The notes beneath the pieces were generated by a model, which saw nothing but the letters and a program-made list of their open reading frames with translations, did no database searches and had not been told where the DNA came from. From Methylococcus sp. Mc7 (lineage in GTDB: Bacteria > Pseudomonadota > Gammaproteobacteria > Methylococcales > Methylococcaceae), in the NCBI RefSeq assembly GCF_019285515.1, contig NZ_CP079095.1, positions 2,133,501 to 2,197,500 on the forward strand: 64,000 bases of DNA, given 5' to 3'. Of the stretch, positions 18,325-27,617 are shown in pieces. The number at the start of each line of letters is the position of its first letter. The first letter of the stretch is position 1. Both the position numbers and the translations under genes were made by a program.

Positions 18325-18615
18325 TCAAACCGGCCTAGCCTCCGCAAGCACGGTTGCGCGAAATTTTTCGGGTATCGCCTTCGGCGTCAGCACGTCTACC
18401 GGTACGCCCAGCAACTGCAACAGTTCGTGCCGGATAGCCCCGATGTCGAACAAGGTGGTTTCCGGGGTGGGATCGATCAGAAGATCGAGGTCGCTGTTCT
18501 CGGTATCTTTTCCGTGGACGACCGATCCGAACACGCGAGGATTGACGGCGCGGTGCGCTTCCACGATGCGGCGGATGGTCTCCCTGTGGTTGTGTAAAGC
18601 GTCGGACGGTTTCAT
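18325..18615 (-). CDS. MNT-type nucleotidyltransferase (MntA-like), solitary
   Basis: 96 residues. The minimal nucleotidyltransferase signature FGSVVHGKDTENSDLDLLID is intact, with the two metal-binding aspartates in SDLDLL. Such proteins are usually antitoxins that AMPylate a HEPN toxin encoded next door. No HEPN gene is visible on either side, so this is a solitary copy. The start at 18615 gives MKPSDALHNH. It sits between DUF58 and the transglutaminase gene, interrupting the usual operon. Confidence 0.8.
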   Translation of the reverse strand: MKPSDALHNHRETIRRIVEAHRAVNPRVFGSVVHGKDTENSDLDLLIDPTPETTLFDIGAIRHELLQLLGVPVDVLTPKAIPEKFRATVLAEARPV

Positions 18616-18649
18616 GGGTGAGGCCTCGGGTGCAGGCGTATCGGGCATT

Positions 18650-19615
18650 CTACAGTCCGAACAGCGCCAGCGCTTCCAGGCAGCGGGCCCGATGGGCTTC
18701 ACCCCGGCCTTTCTCGATCACGACGCCGGGCAGTCGCAGGCTGTAGGGCGTGCCCGCCGCCTCGGCGTCCAGCACCCAGCGGCACAGGCGGGACAGCCGG
18801 GCCTCGACGTCGGCGCCGGGCGTGTATTGCCAGTCCAGCGCCAGCTCCGCTGCCTCGCCGCCGGCGTACTGTTTGACGTGTACACCCTGGCCCTTCGCCA
18901 CCCCCTTCCAGTGGATGCGCTTCAGCGGATCGCCCGGCCGGTAGCCGGAGAAGCCGTAAAAATCCTCCTCCTCGCTGTGGCTTGGTCGCGCACCGTTGCC
19001 CGGCTCGGGAATCGCGGGCGGTTCGATCCCCGCGGGGGCGGGGCGGGGATAGACCAGGGCCCGCTGGCGCAGGTTGATCGGCGACCAGGCGCGGAACAGT
19101 CCCAGCGGGAACGAAGTATCGAAGGTCACCGTGGGCAGCGGCAGCCACCCGCGTTTCCCGGTGTCGGCGTGTAGCACCAGTGTCGCCGTGGATTCCGGTG
19201 CGACGTCGAAGCGGATCGTCGTTGCGGCGCTGGCAAGCCGGGCATTCAGGCCTAAGCGGTGGATGCGGGAAGGATTGTCCAGATGCAGTTCGAAGCGCGC
19301 CGGCTCTCCGGCGAACACCGGCGGCGCCTTGCCGCGGCGCACGCTCAGCCCCGCCAGGTTGCGGAACGCGTACAGCGTGGACTGCATGGCGATGCCGGCC
19401 AGCAGGAAGGTCAGGATGAAGGCCAGGTTGTTGCTGTAATTGATGGCGGCCAGGAACTGGATGGCCAGCAGCACGGCCAGTCCGAATCCGCGCCGGTTGG
19501 GCAGGATGAACACGCGCCGGTGGCTGAGGCGGATCGGCCCGTCCACCGCCTTCTCGCCCCTGAAGAAGCGGCGGAGGTCGAAGCGCTCCTTCCACTCCGT
19601 CGCCACGGAAATCAT
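18650..19615 (-). CDS. DUF58 domain protein
   Basis: About 321 residues. An N-terminal membrane region (about 40-80) is followed by a beta-rich domain and the DUF58 signature FYGFSGYRPGDPLKRIHWKGVAKG (about 220-243). Known partners are a MoxR-type AAA ATPase upstream and a TgpA-type transglutaminase downstream, and the upstream partner is 13 bases away here. The set is thought to handle protein maturation or envelope functions, but its exact role in this organism is unknown. The start ATG at 19615 avoids overlap with moxR. Confidence 0.87.
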   Translation of the reverse strand: MISVATEWKERFDLRRFFRGEKAVDGPIRLSHRRVFILPNRRGFGLAVLLAIQFLAAINYSNNLAFILTFLLAGIAMQSTLYAFRNLAGLSVRRGKAPPVFAGEPARFELHLDNPSRIHRLGLNARLASAATTIRFDVAPESTATLVLHADTGKRGWLPLPTVTFDTSFPLGLFRAWSPINLRQRALVYPRPAPAGIEPPAIPEPGNGARPSHSEEEDFYGFSGYRPGDPLKRIHWKGVAKGQGVHVKQYAGGEAAELALDWQYTPGADVEARLSRLCRWVLDAEAAGTPYSLRLPGVVIEKGRGEAHRARCLEALALFGL

Positions 19616-19628
19616 CGCGCGCTCATCC

Positions 19629-20540
<912 letters not shown>

Positions 20541-20674
20541 GTATCGTGCAGAAAGATGGCGGATCGCCTGTCGGCATCCGCTCCATGGGAGTCAAGTAAA
20601 CGTAGGGCGGAACCGGCTCCTCGGGTTCCGCCGGAACGGACGACCTCTTCGTTCGGGTTGACAGCGGGCGGCCG

Positions 20675-21199
20675 TCAATATCCCGCCGGTCTCGGCGGGA
20701 ACCCTTTGAACAGTTTGTCCATCGCCTCCTGCATCAGCGCGGTGTTCTTCTGCGGATCGTCGGAGACGGTGTCCGTCGCGGTGCCGCGCCAGATCGGCTG
20801 TTTGGTCCGGCTATCGAACATGTCCACGATGATCGTGCCGACGGTGTATTTGATGACTTCGGACTGCGCCATACCCATGTGGCCGTAGCCGCCCCAGCCG
20901 CTGTAGAACGTATCCACCCGTTCCTGTTCCTGGGCCGTCACCTGGGCTCCCAGCGCCACGTCGCTGGGGCCCGCCGCCACCTTGCGCCAGCCTTTGGCGG
21001 AGAGCTGGGCGTCCACCATCTGGACTATCCTTTCCTCCATCAGGGGATTGCCGGTTTGCGGCGTCTTGATCCAGGCATAGGTCTTGTATTTCGAAAAATC
21101 CGCCACCGGGTCGTAGTCGGTGTGCACCTTGATGTCCAGGTCGGCGCAGGCGGCGGTCATCGCCAGGACGGCGCCGAGCAGGGCTCCTCGAATGTTCAT
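20675..21199 (-). CDS. DUF4136 lipoprotein
   Basis: 174 residues with lipobox TAAC after a short signal, so it is probably a lipid-anchored envelope protein. The mature part has the DUF4136 pattern: TDYDPVADFSKYKTYAW near the N terminus, a central GWGGYGHMG loop, GTIIVDMFDSRTKQPIWRGTATDT and the C-terminal DKLFKGFPP. The function of this family is unknown. It stands alone, divergent from the Rap1a-like gene. Confidence 0.82.
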   Translation of the reverse strand: MNIRGALLGAVLAMTAACADLDIKVHTDYDPVADFSKYKTYAWIKTPQTGNPLMEERIVQMVDAQLSAKGWRKVAAGPSDVALGAQVTAQEQERVDTFYSGWGGYGHMGMAQSEVIKYTVGTIIVDMFDSRTKQPIWRGTATDTVSDDPQKNTALMQEAMDKLFKGFPPRPAGY

Positions 21200-21402
21200 G
21201 TTTTCTCCTGAAGGCGTGGCATTCCCCCGGTTCGGGGATGATCTGAGGTTATCATATCGTTTTGTAGAACATCGGAAGGATTTCCCTTGCGTTGCCGAAG
21301 CTTTTTTCTGCGGCCGTTGCGGCTAGAATGTCACGGCGAAAATATGCGTCCCGGAGGGTCCGGGGCGGGTCTCATCCTTATGGTTCGAGGGGGCGGAACA
21401 AC

Positions 21403-21822
21403 ATGAACATCAAGGCGATTGCGGCAGGGGCGATATTGGCGGCGGATATTTGCGGAACGCCGGCCGGCGCGGTGACGGCGGACGATTTCGTCATCCACGA
21501 TGCGAAGGATCTGGCGGATCTATGCGCGACGCAGCCCGCCGATCCGGCCCACGTCGCCGCTCTCCAGTTCTGCTACGGTTACATGCAGGGCGCGTACGAC
21601 TATTACCTGGCCGAGCGCCAGGGGCCCGATGTCGAGCACTTCGTCTGTCTGCCCAAGCCGGCGCCGTCCCGCGAGGAAGTCGCCCGCCTGTTCCTCGCCT
21701 GGCTCAAGGCGCATCCGGGGCACGACAAGGAAGCGGCCGTCGAAGTGCTGTTCCAGTTCGGCGCGGACAAATGGCCTTGCCCGGAGAAGAAAAAGGCCGC
21801 GACCTCCGAGCCCAAATCCTAA
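21403..21822 (+). CDS. Secreted Rap1a/Tai-like small protein
   Basis: 139 residues with a signal peptide (cleavage near AGA) and a mature alpha-helical domain whose cysteines pair as in Rap1a/Tai immunity proteins: DLADLCATQ, FCYGYMQGAYDYY and HFVCLP, plus WPCPEK at the end. The ATG at 21403 follows a GGCGG sequence. Rap1a-type proteins protect against type VI secretion effectors, but the fold also occurs in stand-alone periplasmic proteins. No effector or T6SS gene is nearby, so an immunity role is only a possibility. Confidence 0.55.
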   Translation: MNIKAIAAGAILAADICGTPAGAVTADDFVIHDAKDLADLCATQPADPAHVAALQFCYGYMQGAYDYYLAERQGPDVEHFVCLPKPAPSREEVARLFLAWLKAHPGHDKEAAVEVLFQFGADKWPCPEKKKAATSEPKS

Positions 21823-21872
21823 AGGCCGTTCCCGCCGCTTCCGCCGGAGCGCGTCCTCGGCGCTCCGATGTC

Positions 21873-21912
21873 CCCGGCCGGTCCGTCTTCCGGGAACGGT
21901 CCGGCGGGCTTT
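21873..21912 (+). terminator. Probable intrinsic terminator
   Basis: CCCGGCCGGTCCGT (21873-21886) can pair with ACGGTCCGGCGGG (21896-21908) with one bulge and one mismatch, followed by CTTTCC. It lies between the Rap1a-like gene and the glycosyltransferase gene on the plus strand and would separate their transcripts. Confidence 0.4.
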
Positions 21913-21949
21913 CCATTTCCCATCCGCGATTGAGCAACCATTCCCACGT

Positions 21950-23701
21950 ATGTCCATCCCTGTCACGACCGCCGGCGTCCCGGCACGGAGCTTGGAGCGC
22001 TGGCTGCCGGCGTTCGCCTTTCTTTTCGCCGCATTCCTGCTGTTCACGCACCTGGGCGACGCGCCGCTGCTGAGCCCGGACGAGGGGCGCAACGCCCAGG
22101 TCGCGCGGGAGATGCGCGAGAGCGGCGCCTGGCTGGTGCCGACCTATGACGGCCTGACCTACCTGGACAAGCCGGCCTTCTATTTCAAGACGGTGGCCCT
22201 GTCGTTCGCGCTGTTCGGGGAGTCCGAGGCGGTGGCGCGGCTGTCTTCGGCGCTGTTCGCGCTGTCGCTGCTGGCCGCGCTGTTCCTGTTCTGCCGCCGG
22301 GTCTACGACACGCGCACGGCCAGTCTCGCGGTGCTGGTGGTGGCGGCGACGCCCTTGTACTGGGCCTTCGCCCGAATCGTCATCTTCGACATGACGCTGG
22401 CGTTCTTCGTGTGCTCCGCCGTCTTCGCCTGCTATCTGGCGGAAGAATACGAGGGCAGGCAGCGGGAACGCTGGTACCGGGTCGGCGCCCTGGCGGCGGG
22501 CTTCGCAACCCTGGTGAAGGGGCCGGTCGGCTTCATCGTGCCCAGCCTCGTCGTCGCGGCGTTCAACAAGCTCGACGGGCGCGAGGGCGCCCTGCGGCGC
22601 TGCTTCGCCTGGCCGAACTGGCTGATCTTCCTGGCGGTGGTGCTGCCCTGGTTCGTCGGCGTGTCGCTGCAATGCCCGGATTTCCCCTATTACGGGATCA
22701 TGAAGGAGTCGGTGTCCCGCTTCACCACCACCGAATTCCGCCGTACCCAGCCGTTCTATTTCTACGCCGTCATCATCGCGAGCTGCTTCTTCGCCTGGAG
22801 CCTGCTGCTGCCGGAGTCGATCGTGGCGGCCTGGCGGGCCCGGCGGCGCTGGTCGCGGCCGGACCGGCTGTTCATCGTCTGGGCCGTCGTGGTGGTTGCA
22901 TTCTTCTCCATGTCGCAATCCAAGCTGCCCGGCTACATCCTGACCGCCGTCGTCGCCCTCGGGGTGCTCGCCGCCCGCGTTTTCGCCCTCGCGCTGGCGA
23001 ACGGGGCGGGGCGGGCCGCAGCCATCGTGCATCGCGGCACCGTCGCGCTGTTCGCTCTCGCCGCGCCGGTGGCCGTCGTCTGCGCCACCGCCGCATCCGA
23101 TGCCCTGTGGCTGGAGCGGGTGCTGGGGCTGAAGCGCAAGACGGCGGAATTTCTCCAGCCGGGTTTGTTGGCGATGGTCGTCTCGCTGGGCGTGGTGACC
23201 GCGCTGGCCGCGTTCGCCTGGCGGCGGCGCGATTTCAGGGTGGCATTCGCCGCCTTTCTCAGCTTTCCGGCGCTGCTGATCACGCTGAATTTCGATCTGC
23301 TCGCGGACTATGCCGACAGCCGCTCGGGGCGCCGGCTGGCGGCGCACATGCCGGATCTGCCCGCCGAGGTGGAAATCGCCTGCCTGGATTGCCTGCCCAA
23401 CGGTCTGCCGTTTTATCTCAAGCGGTTGATCACCGTCATCAGCGACGAAGGGCGGGAGTTCACCAGCAACTATGTGCCGTTCAGCCTCAAGAGCGGCAAG
23501 CCCTGGCCGGAGCGGGTGGTGCCGCTGGCGCAGCGGGATGCCTGGCTGGCCGGCCGCGACCACCCGGTGTTCCTGATGGCGCGGGGGGACGACGTGGAGC
23601 AGCTCGATACGATTGCCGAAAAATACGGTGCCAGCCAGATCGAACTGGGGTTCGGCTATTGGGGGGTCCTGCTGGCTCCTCACCAGAAGGAAGGACTTTG
23701 A
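21950..23701 (+). CDS. GT39-family (ArnT-like) membrane glycosyltransferase
   Basis: 583 residues with about eleven to twelve membrane helices. The catalytic motif LLSPDEGRNAQVAREM, with the DE pair in the first extracytoplasmic loop, is the hallmark of polyprenyl-phosphate-dependent glycosyltransferases (GT39/ArnT/PMT). It likely moves a sugar from a polyprenyl carrier to lipid A, a protein or another envelope acceptor. The ATG at 21950 gives MSIPVTTAG; the longer frame upstream is non-coding. The asparagine synthase gene starts one base after its stop, so the two are coupled. Confidence 0.83.
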   Translation: MSIPVTTAGVPARSLERWLPAFAFLFAAFLLFTHLGDAPLLSPDEGRNAQVAREMRESGAWLVPTYDGLTYLDKPAFYFKTVALSFALFGESEAVARLSSALFALSLLAALFLFCRRVYDTRTASLAVLVVAATPLYWAFARIVIFDMTLAFFVCSAVFACYLAEEYEGRQRERWYRVGALAAGFATLVKGPVGFIVPSLVVAAFNKLDGREGALRRCFAWPNWLIFLAVVLPWFVGVSLQCPDFPYYGIMKESVSRFTTTEFRRTQPFYFYAVIIASCFFAWSLLLPESIVAAWRARRRWSRPDRLFIVWAVVVVAFFSMSQSKLPGYILTAVVALGVLAARVFALALANGAGRAAAIVHRGTVALFALAAPVAVVCATAASDALWLERVLGLKRKTAEFLQPGLLAMVVSLGVVTALAAFAWRRRDFRVAFAAFLSFPALLITLNFDLLADYADSRSGRRLAAHMPDLPAEVEIACLDCLPNGLPFYLKRLITVISDEGREFTSNYVPFSLKSGKPWPERVVPLAQRDAWLAGRDHPVFLMARGDDVEQLDTIAEKYGASQIELGFGYWGVLLAPHQKEGL

Positions 23702-23702
23702 C

Positions 23703-25550
23703 ATGTGCGGGATCAGCGGACTGGTGCAGTTGGAAGGCGCGGCCGACAGGAGCGCGATGCGGCGCAGCGTGGAAACCATGGTCAAGGCGCTGGCCCACCG
23801 CGGTCCCGACGACTCCGGCGTGGCCGGCGACGGCGCGGCGGTGTTCGGCATGGCCCGCCTGGCGATCCGCGGCTGCCACGACGGCAAACAGCCGATGGTG
23901 GATGCCGAGACCGGCGTGATGATGGTCTGCAACGGCGAGATCGATAACCACGCCGAACTCCGCGGCTGGCTGGCGGAGCGCGGGAGGGTGGTCGAGCACG
24001 CGACCGACGTGGCCGTGATCCCTGGACTCTACCTCGAGCTGGGCGATGCCTTCGTCGAGCGGCTGGTCGGCGCCTTTGCCCTCGCCGTCTGGGACCCCCG
24101 CAATGGCCGGTTGCTGCTCGCCCGCGACCGGGCCGGCGAGCGTCCGCTGTTCTACGCTTGCCGCGACGGCCGGGTCGGCTTCGCCTCCCAGGCGGCCGCG
24201 CTGGTGGCTGGGAGCAGCGAGCCGTATCCGGCCGACAAGGCGGCTGTACAGGCATTCCTCAAGGCCGGCTATTTCGAGGCCCCGGCCAGCCCCTTCGCCG
24301 GCATGCGGAAAGTGCTGCCGGGCGAGCGGATCGCCATCGACGTCAAGGGCGTCGAGAGCACCCGCTACTGGCGCCTGAATTTCACCCGCGGCCCGGCGCG
24401 CAAGAATCCCCTGGACGAGTTCGACGCGGTGTTCCGCGAGGCGGTGCGCCGCCAGAGCGAAGTCGAGGTCGATTTCGGCGCCTTCTTGAGCGGCGGGGTC
24501 GATTCCTCCCTGGTCACGGCGGTGATGCGCAGCGTCCATCCGGACCGCAAACTCAAGGCCTTCGGCCTGCGCTTCAGCGAAAGTTCCTACGACGAAGGCG
24601 TCTTCGCCGAGCGCGTGGCCGAATCCTTGGGGGTCGACTACACCCCGATCTGGGTACGGCCCGAAGATTTCCCCGAGACCATCGCCGATCTGGTCCGCCA
24701 GTCCGGCGAGCCGCTGGCCGATCCGGCCTGGGTGCCCACTGCCCTGCTGGCCCGGCGCGCCTCCGACGAGGTGCGGGTGGCGCTGGTGGGGGAGGGCGCG
24801 GACGAATTGTTCGGCGGCTATCCCACCTATTTCGGCGCCCGCATGGCCGAGCGCTACAGCCGCCTGCCGGGAGGACTGCGGGCGTTGATCCGCAAGGCGG
24901 TGGAAGCCTGGCCGGTGAGCGACAAGAAAGTGACGGTGTCGTTCCTGCTCAAGCGCTTCGTCCAGGGCGACGAACTGGATTTCCTGGCGCGCCACGTTCT
25001 GTGGACGTCCAGCATTTCGCCCGCGCTGCTGCGGCGGCTGGGCGTGACGCCGCCCGAAGCGGCGCGTGTCGCCGGCCCCCGCGAAACCATGCTCGACCGG
25101 CTGCAGCAGCACGACCTGGAAACCTCCCTGGCCGAGGGCCTGCTGACCAAGGCCGACCGCGCCAGCATGCGCTCCGCGCTGGAGCTGCGGGCGCCGTTCC
25201 TGGACAAGGACGTGATCGAATTCGCCGCCACCCTGCCCGAGCGCGACCGCGTGCAAGGCCTGGAAACCAAGGTGTTCCTCAAGCGCATGGCGCTGCGCTA
25301 TCTGCCGAAGGACATCGTCTACCGCAAGAAGCGAGGACTGTCCGTGCCGCTGAGCGCCTGGCTGCGGGGTCCCTTGCATGATTGGGCCGAAGCCCGGATT
25401 TCCAATCCGCGTCTGGAAGAAATCGGCATCGACCGCACCGCCGCCCTGGACCTGCTGCGCGAGCACGACCGCCGCAGCGCCGACCATGCCCGCGCGCTGT
25501 GGACCTTGATCGTCGTCAGCGAATGGCTGGAGTGGAAGGCCGGGGTTTAA
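23703..25550 (+). CDS. asnB: Asparagine synthase (glutamine-hydrolysing)
   Basis: 615 residues. Cys2 (MCGISG) is the nucleophile of the N-terminal class II glutaminase, with HRGPDDSG and NGEIDNHAELR further on. The synthetase domain has the PP-loop SGGVDSSL (about residues 264-271) and GEGADELFGGY. It would amidate aspartate, or another carboxylate in paralogues that work in surface-sugar pathways. Close coupling to the GT39 glycosyltransferase favours a cell-envelope amidation role over housekeeping asparagine synthesis (inference). Confidence 0.9.
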   Translation: MCGISGLVQLEGAADRSAMRRSVETMVKALAHRGPDDSGVAGDGAAVFGMARLAIRGCHDGKQPMVDAETGVMMVCNGEIDNHAELRGWLAERGRVVEHATDVAVIPGLYLELGDAFVERLVGAFALAVWDPRNGRLLLARDRAGERPLFYACRDGRVGFASQAAALVAGSSEPYPADKAAVQAFLKAGYFEAPASPFAGMRKVLPGERIAIDVKGVESTRYWRLNFTRGPARKNPLDEFDAVFREAVRRQSEVEVDFGAFLSGGVDSSLVTAVMRSVHPDRKLKAFGLRFSESSYDEGVFAERVAESLGVDYTPIWVRPEDFPETIADLVRQSGEPLADPAWVPTALLARRASDEVRVALVGEGADELFGGYPTYFGARMAERYSRLPGGLRALIRKAVEAWPVSDKKVTVSFLLKRFVQGDELDFLARHVLWTSSISPALLRRLGVTPPEAARVAGPRETMLDRLQQHDLETSLAEGLLTKADRASMRSALELRAPFLDKDVIEFAATLPERDRVQGLETKVFLKRMALRYLPKDIVYRKKRGLSVPLSAWLRGPLHDWAEARISNPRLEEIGIDRTAALDLLREHDRRSADHARALWTLIVVSEWLEWKAGV

Positions 25551-25566
25551 GGGTACCCGGATTCGT

Positions 25567-25800
25567 TCACCGCTTGACTGCGGTCTGGTAGACGGCGTCG
25601 CGCTCGCGTTTGCCCACGGCCACGACCAGTACGAGCAGTTCGGAATCCCGAACTTCATACACCAGGCGGTAGCCCGCCGATCGCAGTTTGATCTGGTAGC
25701 GGTCATTCCGTCCGGACAACTGTGCCGCCGGAACGCGTGGATCGGCCAAGCGTTCGACCCGCTTCTTTGTAGCCGGCTCATACGACAAGCTCCAGCGCAT
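25567..25800 (-). CDS. RelE/ParE-type toxin, short form
   Basis: 77 residues. The C-terminal half is a clear RelE-type toxin: LSGRNDRYQIKLRSAGYRLVYEV then VVAVGKRERDAVYQTA. The N terminus MRWSLSYEPATKKRVERLA also matches the family, but the helical segment normally found between these parts (about 20-30 residues) is missing. It is therefore compact or internally deleted. No antitoxin ORF is recognisable upstream on the same strand. The catalytic basic residues near the C terminus remain, so activity cannot be excluded. Confidence 0.6.
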   Translation of the reverse strand: MRWSLSYEPATKKRVERLADPRVPAAQLSGRNDRYQIKLRSAGYRLVYEVRDSELLVLVVAVGKRERDAVYQTAVKR

Positions 25801-25879
25801 CCTGGCCGGCGACGACTGGGAGAAGGTGATCAACGGCAACGCCGATCCGCTGTACCGGCTCAGGCGGGTAGGGGATATC

Positions 25880-26332
25880 ATGCCGGCCATGGACGATTTA
25901 AGCCAAGGAATACTCAAAGGACTGCTAGGGCGGGCAGAGGCCTCCAAAGCGAAAGGGGCTGACTTGCTTAGGGACCTGTGGATAAATCCAGGCGGATTCG
26001 ATCGGCATGTCGTCAAGCGCGTTACACGGGGTCACGCCGAAGATGCTGGTGATTACGCGTCCAAGACGTTTGGAGCAATTGCCGCCGCAAGGAAGCTGGT
26101 AATCGCTATGCCAGCCAATAAGGATGGCTTGGTGAGCGGAAAGATCAGCGCCGTGATGGACCGGTGGGTAGTGATTTTTAGCGAAGACGGGCGCATAGTG
26201 ACATCCTACCCTTTCGACCCAAACAAGGTGACATTCGAAGAGCGTCACCGCCAGAACGGGGACAGCATCCATGAGTGCACTATCAGCAGAGAAATTAGCC
26301 GACTATTTGCACGAGTATTCGGTCTATCTTGA
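25880..26332 (+). CDS. Candidate toxin-like protein of unknown family
   Basis: 150 residues with no signal peptide or membrane segment. The C-terminal part (about 40-150) has the pattern H..K.......DA..YASKTFGAIAAARKL...WVVIFSEDGRIVTSYPFDP, which recalls small RNase toxins such as CdiA-CT domains: a histidine near the start, a central helix, a tryptophan-rich strand and a final T/S-Y-P. This is pattern recognition, not a demonstrated homology. The ATG at 25880 has AGGGG five bases upstream. The next gene overlaps its last 62 bases. Base composition is lower in GC than its neighbours. Confidence 0.45.
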   Translation: MPAMDDLSQGILKGLLGRAEASKAKGADLLRDLWINPGGFDRHVVKRVTRGHAEDAGDYASKTFGAIAAARKLVIAMPANKDGLVSGKISAVMDRWVVIFSEDGRIVTSYPFDPNKVTFEERHRQNGDSIHECTISREISRLFARVFGLS

Positions 26333-26570
26333 ATACTGGTCCCCAGACGAAGGGGACAGCCATGAAATGCTCGGGGCGCGGGAAATACTGGGCAAGAACG
26401 CCGGACGCCTGACATCCGCAGAGGCTGAGGAGCTGGCGAGGCTCGACCGGAAGGCTATACGGCTGATGCAGACTTATCGCGGAAGGGACACGTGGGACGT
26501 GAAGATGCTCAGAGAGACCGCACGGCTGGCTCACGAGCACTTGACGTCTCGGGAAGCATCTGCCGCCTAA
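26271..26570 (+). CDS. Small acidic protein, candidate immunity/antitoxin partner
   Basis: 99 residues, helical and acidic (LHEYSVYLEYWSPDEGDSHE, then TSAEAEELARLDRKAIRL), with no signal or membrane segment. It overlaps the preceding candidate toxin gene by 62 bases in another frame, an arrangement typical of toxin-immunity or toxin-antitoxin pairs. I do not recognise the family. The role is inferred only from position, size and charge. Confidence 0.45.
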   Translation: MSALSAEKLADYLHEYSVYLEYWSPDEGDSHEMLGAREILGKNAGRLTSAEAEELARLDRKAIRLMQTYRGRDTWDVKMLRETARLAHEHLTSREASAA

Positions 26571-26811
26571 TTATCTCCGGTCGAAACGGAGTTTTCCGCT
26601 CTCACCCGCACTTTTTCCGGAATCACTACTTCCCAGGTATCGCAACACGCCTTTGACGGGTACTCGGCTTCGGTTTCGTCTTGCCGGCGGACGATGCAGA
26701 ATGTCTGGGATTCCGGCCAATGAATCGAGCAACGGATGGTTCGGCTCGATGCGCGTCAGCGTCAAAGTTGTCCCTGACCGTGTCATCACGACGAAAGCCT
26801 TGGGGGGAGCC

Positions 26812-27609
26812 TTACACCGGCTGCCGGGCGGCTGCGTCGGGGAGCCATCCGCCCAAGGCCGCCAAGCCGATGCCCCGTCCCGCCAGTTCCATGCGCAGGC
26901 GCCGGGCGAAGGCCGCGGCGTCCGGACCGTCGCCGTGCAGGCAGAGGGTGTCCACGGGTATCGCGATGACCGTCCCGTCGCGGGCGGTCACTTCGCCGCG
27001 CTCCACCATGCTCAGGACTTGGGCGACGGCTTCGGCCGGATTCCCGATCAGGGCGTCGGGCCGGCTGCGCGGTGTCAGGGTGCCGTCCGGTTCGTAGCGG
27101 CGGTCGGCGAAGCCTTCCCGCGCGACCGCCAGGCCCGCCGCCTCTCCGGCCTGGACGAGATGCGAGCCGGCGGGTCCCACCAGGATGAGGTTCGCGTCGA
27201 AGGCTCGGACCGCGGCGGCAACCGCTTCGGCCATGGCCGCATCGGACGCCGCTTGGCCGTACAGCGCGCCGTGCGGCTTGACGTGGACCAGCCGCGCGCC
27301 GGCGGCCCTGGCGAAACCGGCCAGCGCGCCGATCTGGTAGAGCACCAGGTTGCGGATTTCGTCCGGACGCAATGCCATGGGGCGGCGCCCGAAGCCCTGG
27401 CGGTCCGGTAGCGATGGGTGGGCGCCGAGGGCGACGCCACGGCTCACTGCGAGACGTACCGTTTCCGCCATGACGTCCGGATCGCCGGCGTGGAAGCCGC
27501 AGGCGATGTTGGCCGAGGTGACCAGTTCCAACAGGATGTCGTCCTGGCCCATGCGCCAGGGGCCGAAGCTTTCGCCGAGATCGGCGTTGAGGTCGATGGT
27601 TCGTGCCAT
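26812..27609 (-). CDS. pxpA: 5-oxoprolinase subunit A (LamB/YcsF family)
   Basis: 265 residues starting MARTIDLNADLGESFG, the classic LamB/YcsF opening. Further motifs are SANIACGFHAGDPDVM and GALYGQAASDAAMAEAVAAAV. With PxpB and PxpC it forms the ATP-dependent 5-oxoprolinase that opens 5-oxoproline (pyroglutamate), a toxic by-product of glutamine and glutathione chemistry, to glutamate. It is the last gene of the pxpB-pxpC-pxpA operon, eight bases after pxpC. Cytoplasmic. Confidence 0.93.
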   Translation of the reverse strand: MARTIDLNADLGESFGPWRMGQDDILLELVTSANIACGFHAGDPDVMAETVRLAVSRGVALGAHPSLPDRQGFGRRPMALRPDEIRNLVLYQIGALAGFARAAGARLVHVKPHGALYGQAASDAAMAEAVAAAVRAFDANLILVGPAGSHLVQAGEAAGLAVAREGFADRRYEPDGTLTPRSRPDALIGNPAEAVAQVLSMVERGEVTARDGTVIAIPVDTLCLHGDGPDAAAFARRLRMELAGRGIGLAALGGWLPDAAARQPV

Positions 27610-27617
27610 GCGAGTTC

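Noticed and set aside
26571..26789. Small minus-strand ORF downstream of the candidate immunity gene
   Set aside because: No recognisable motif and no ribosome-binding site; likely non-coding sequence between the toxin pair and pxpA.
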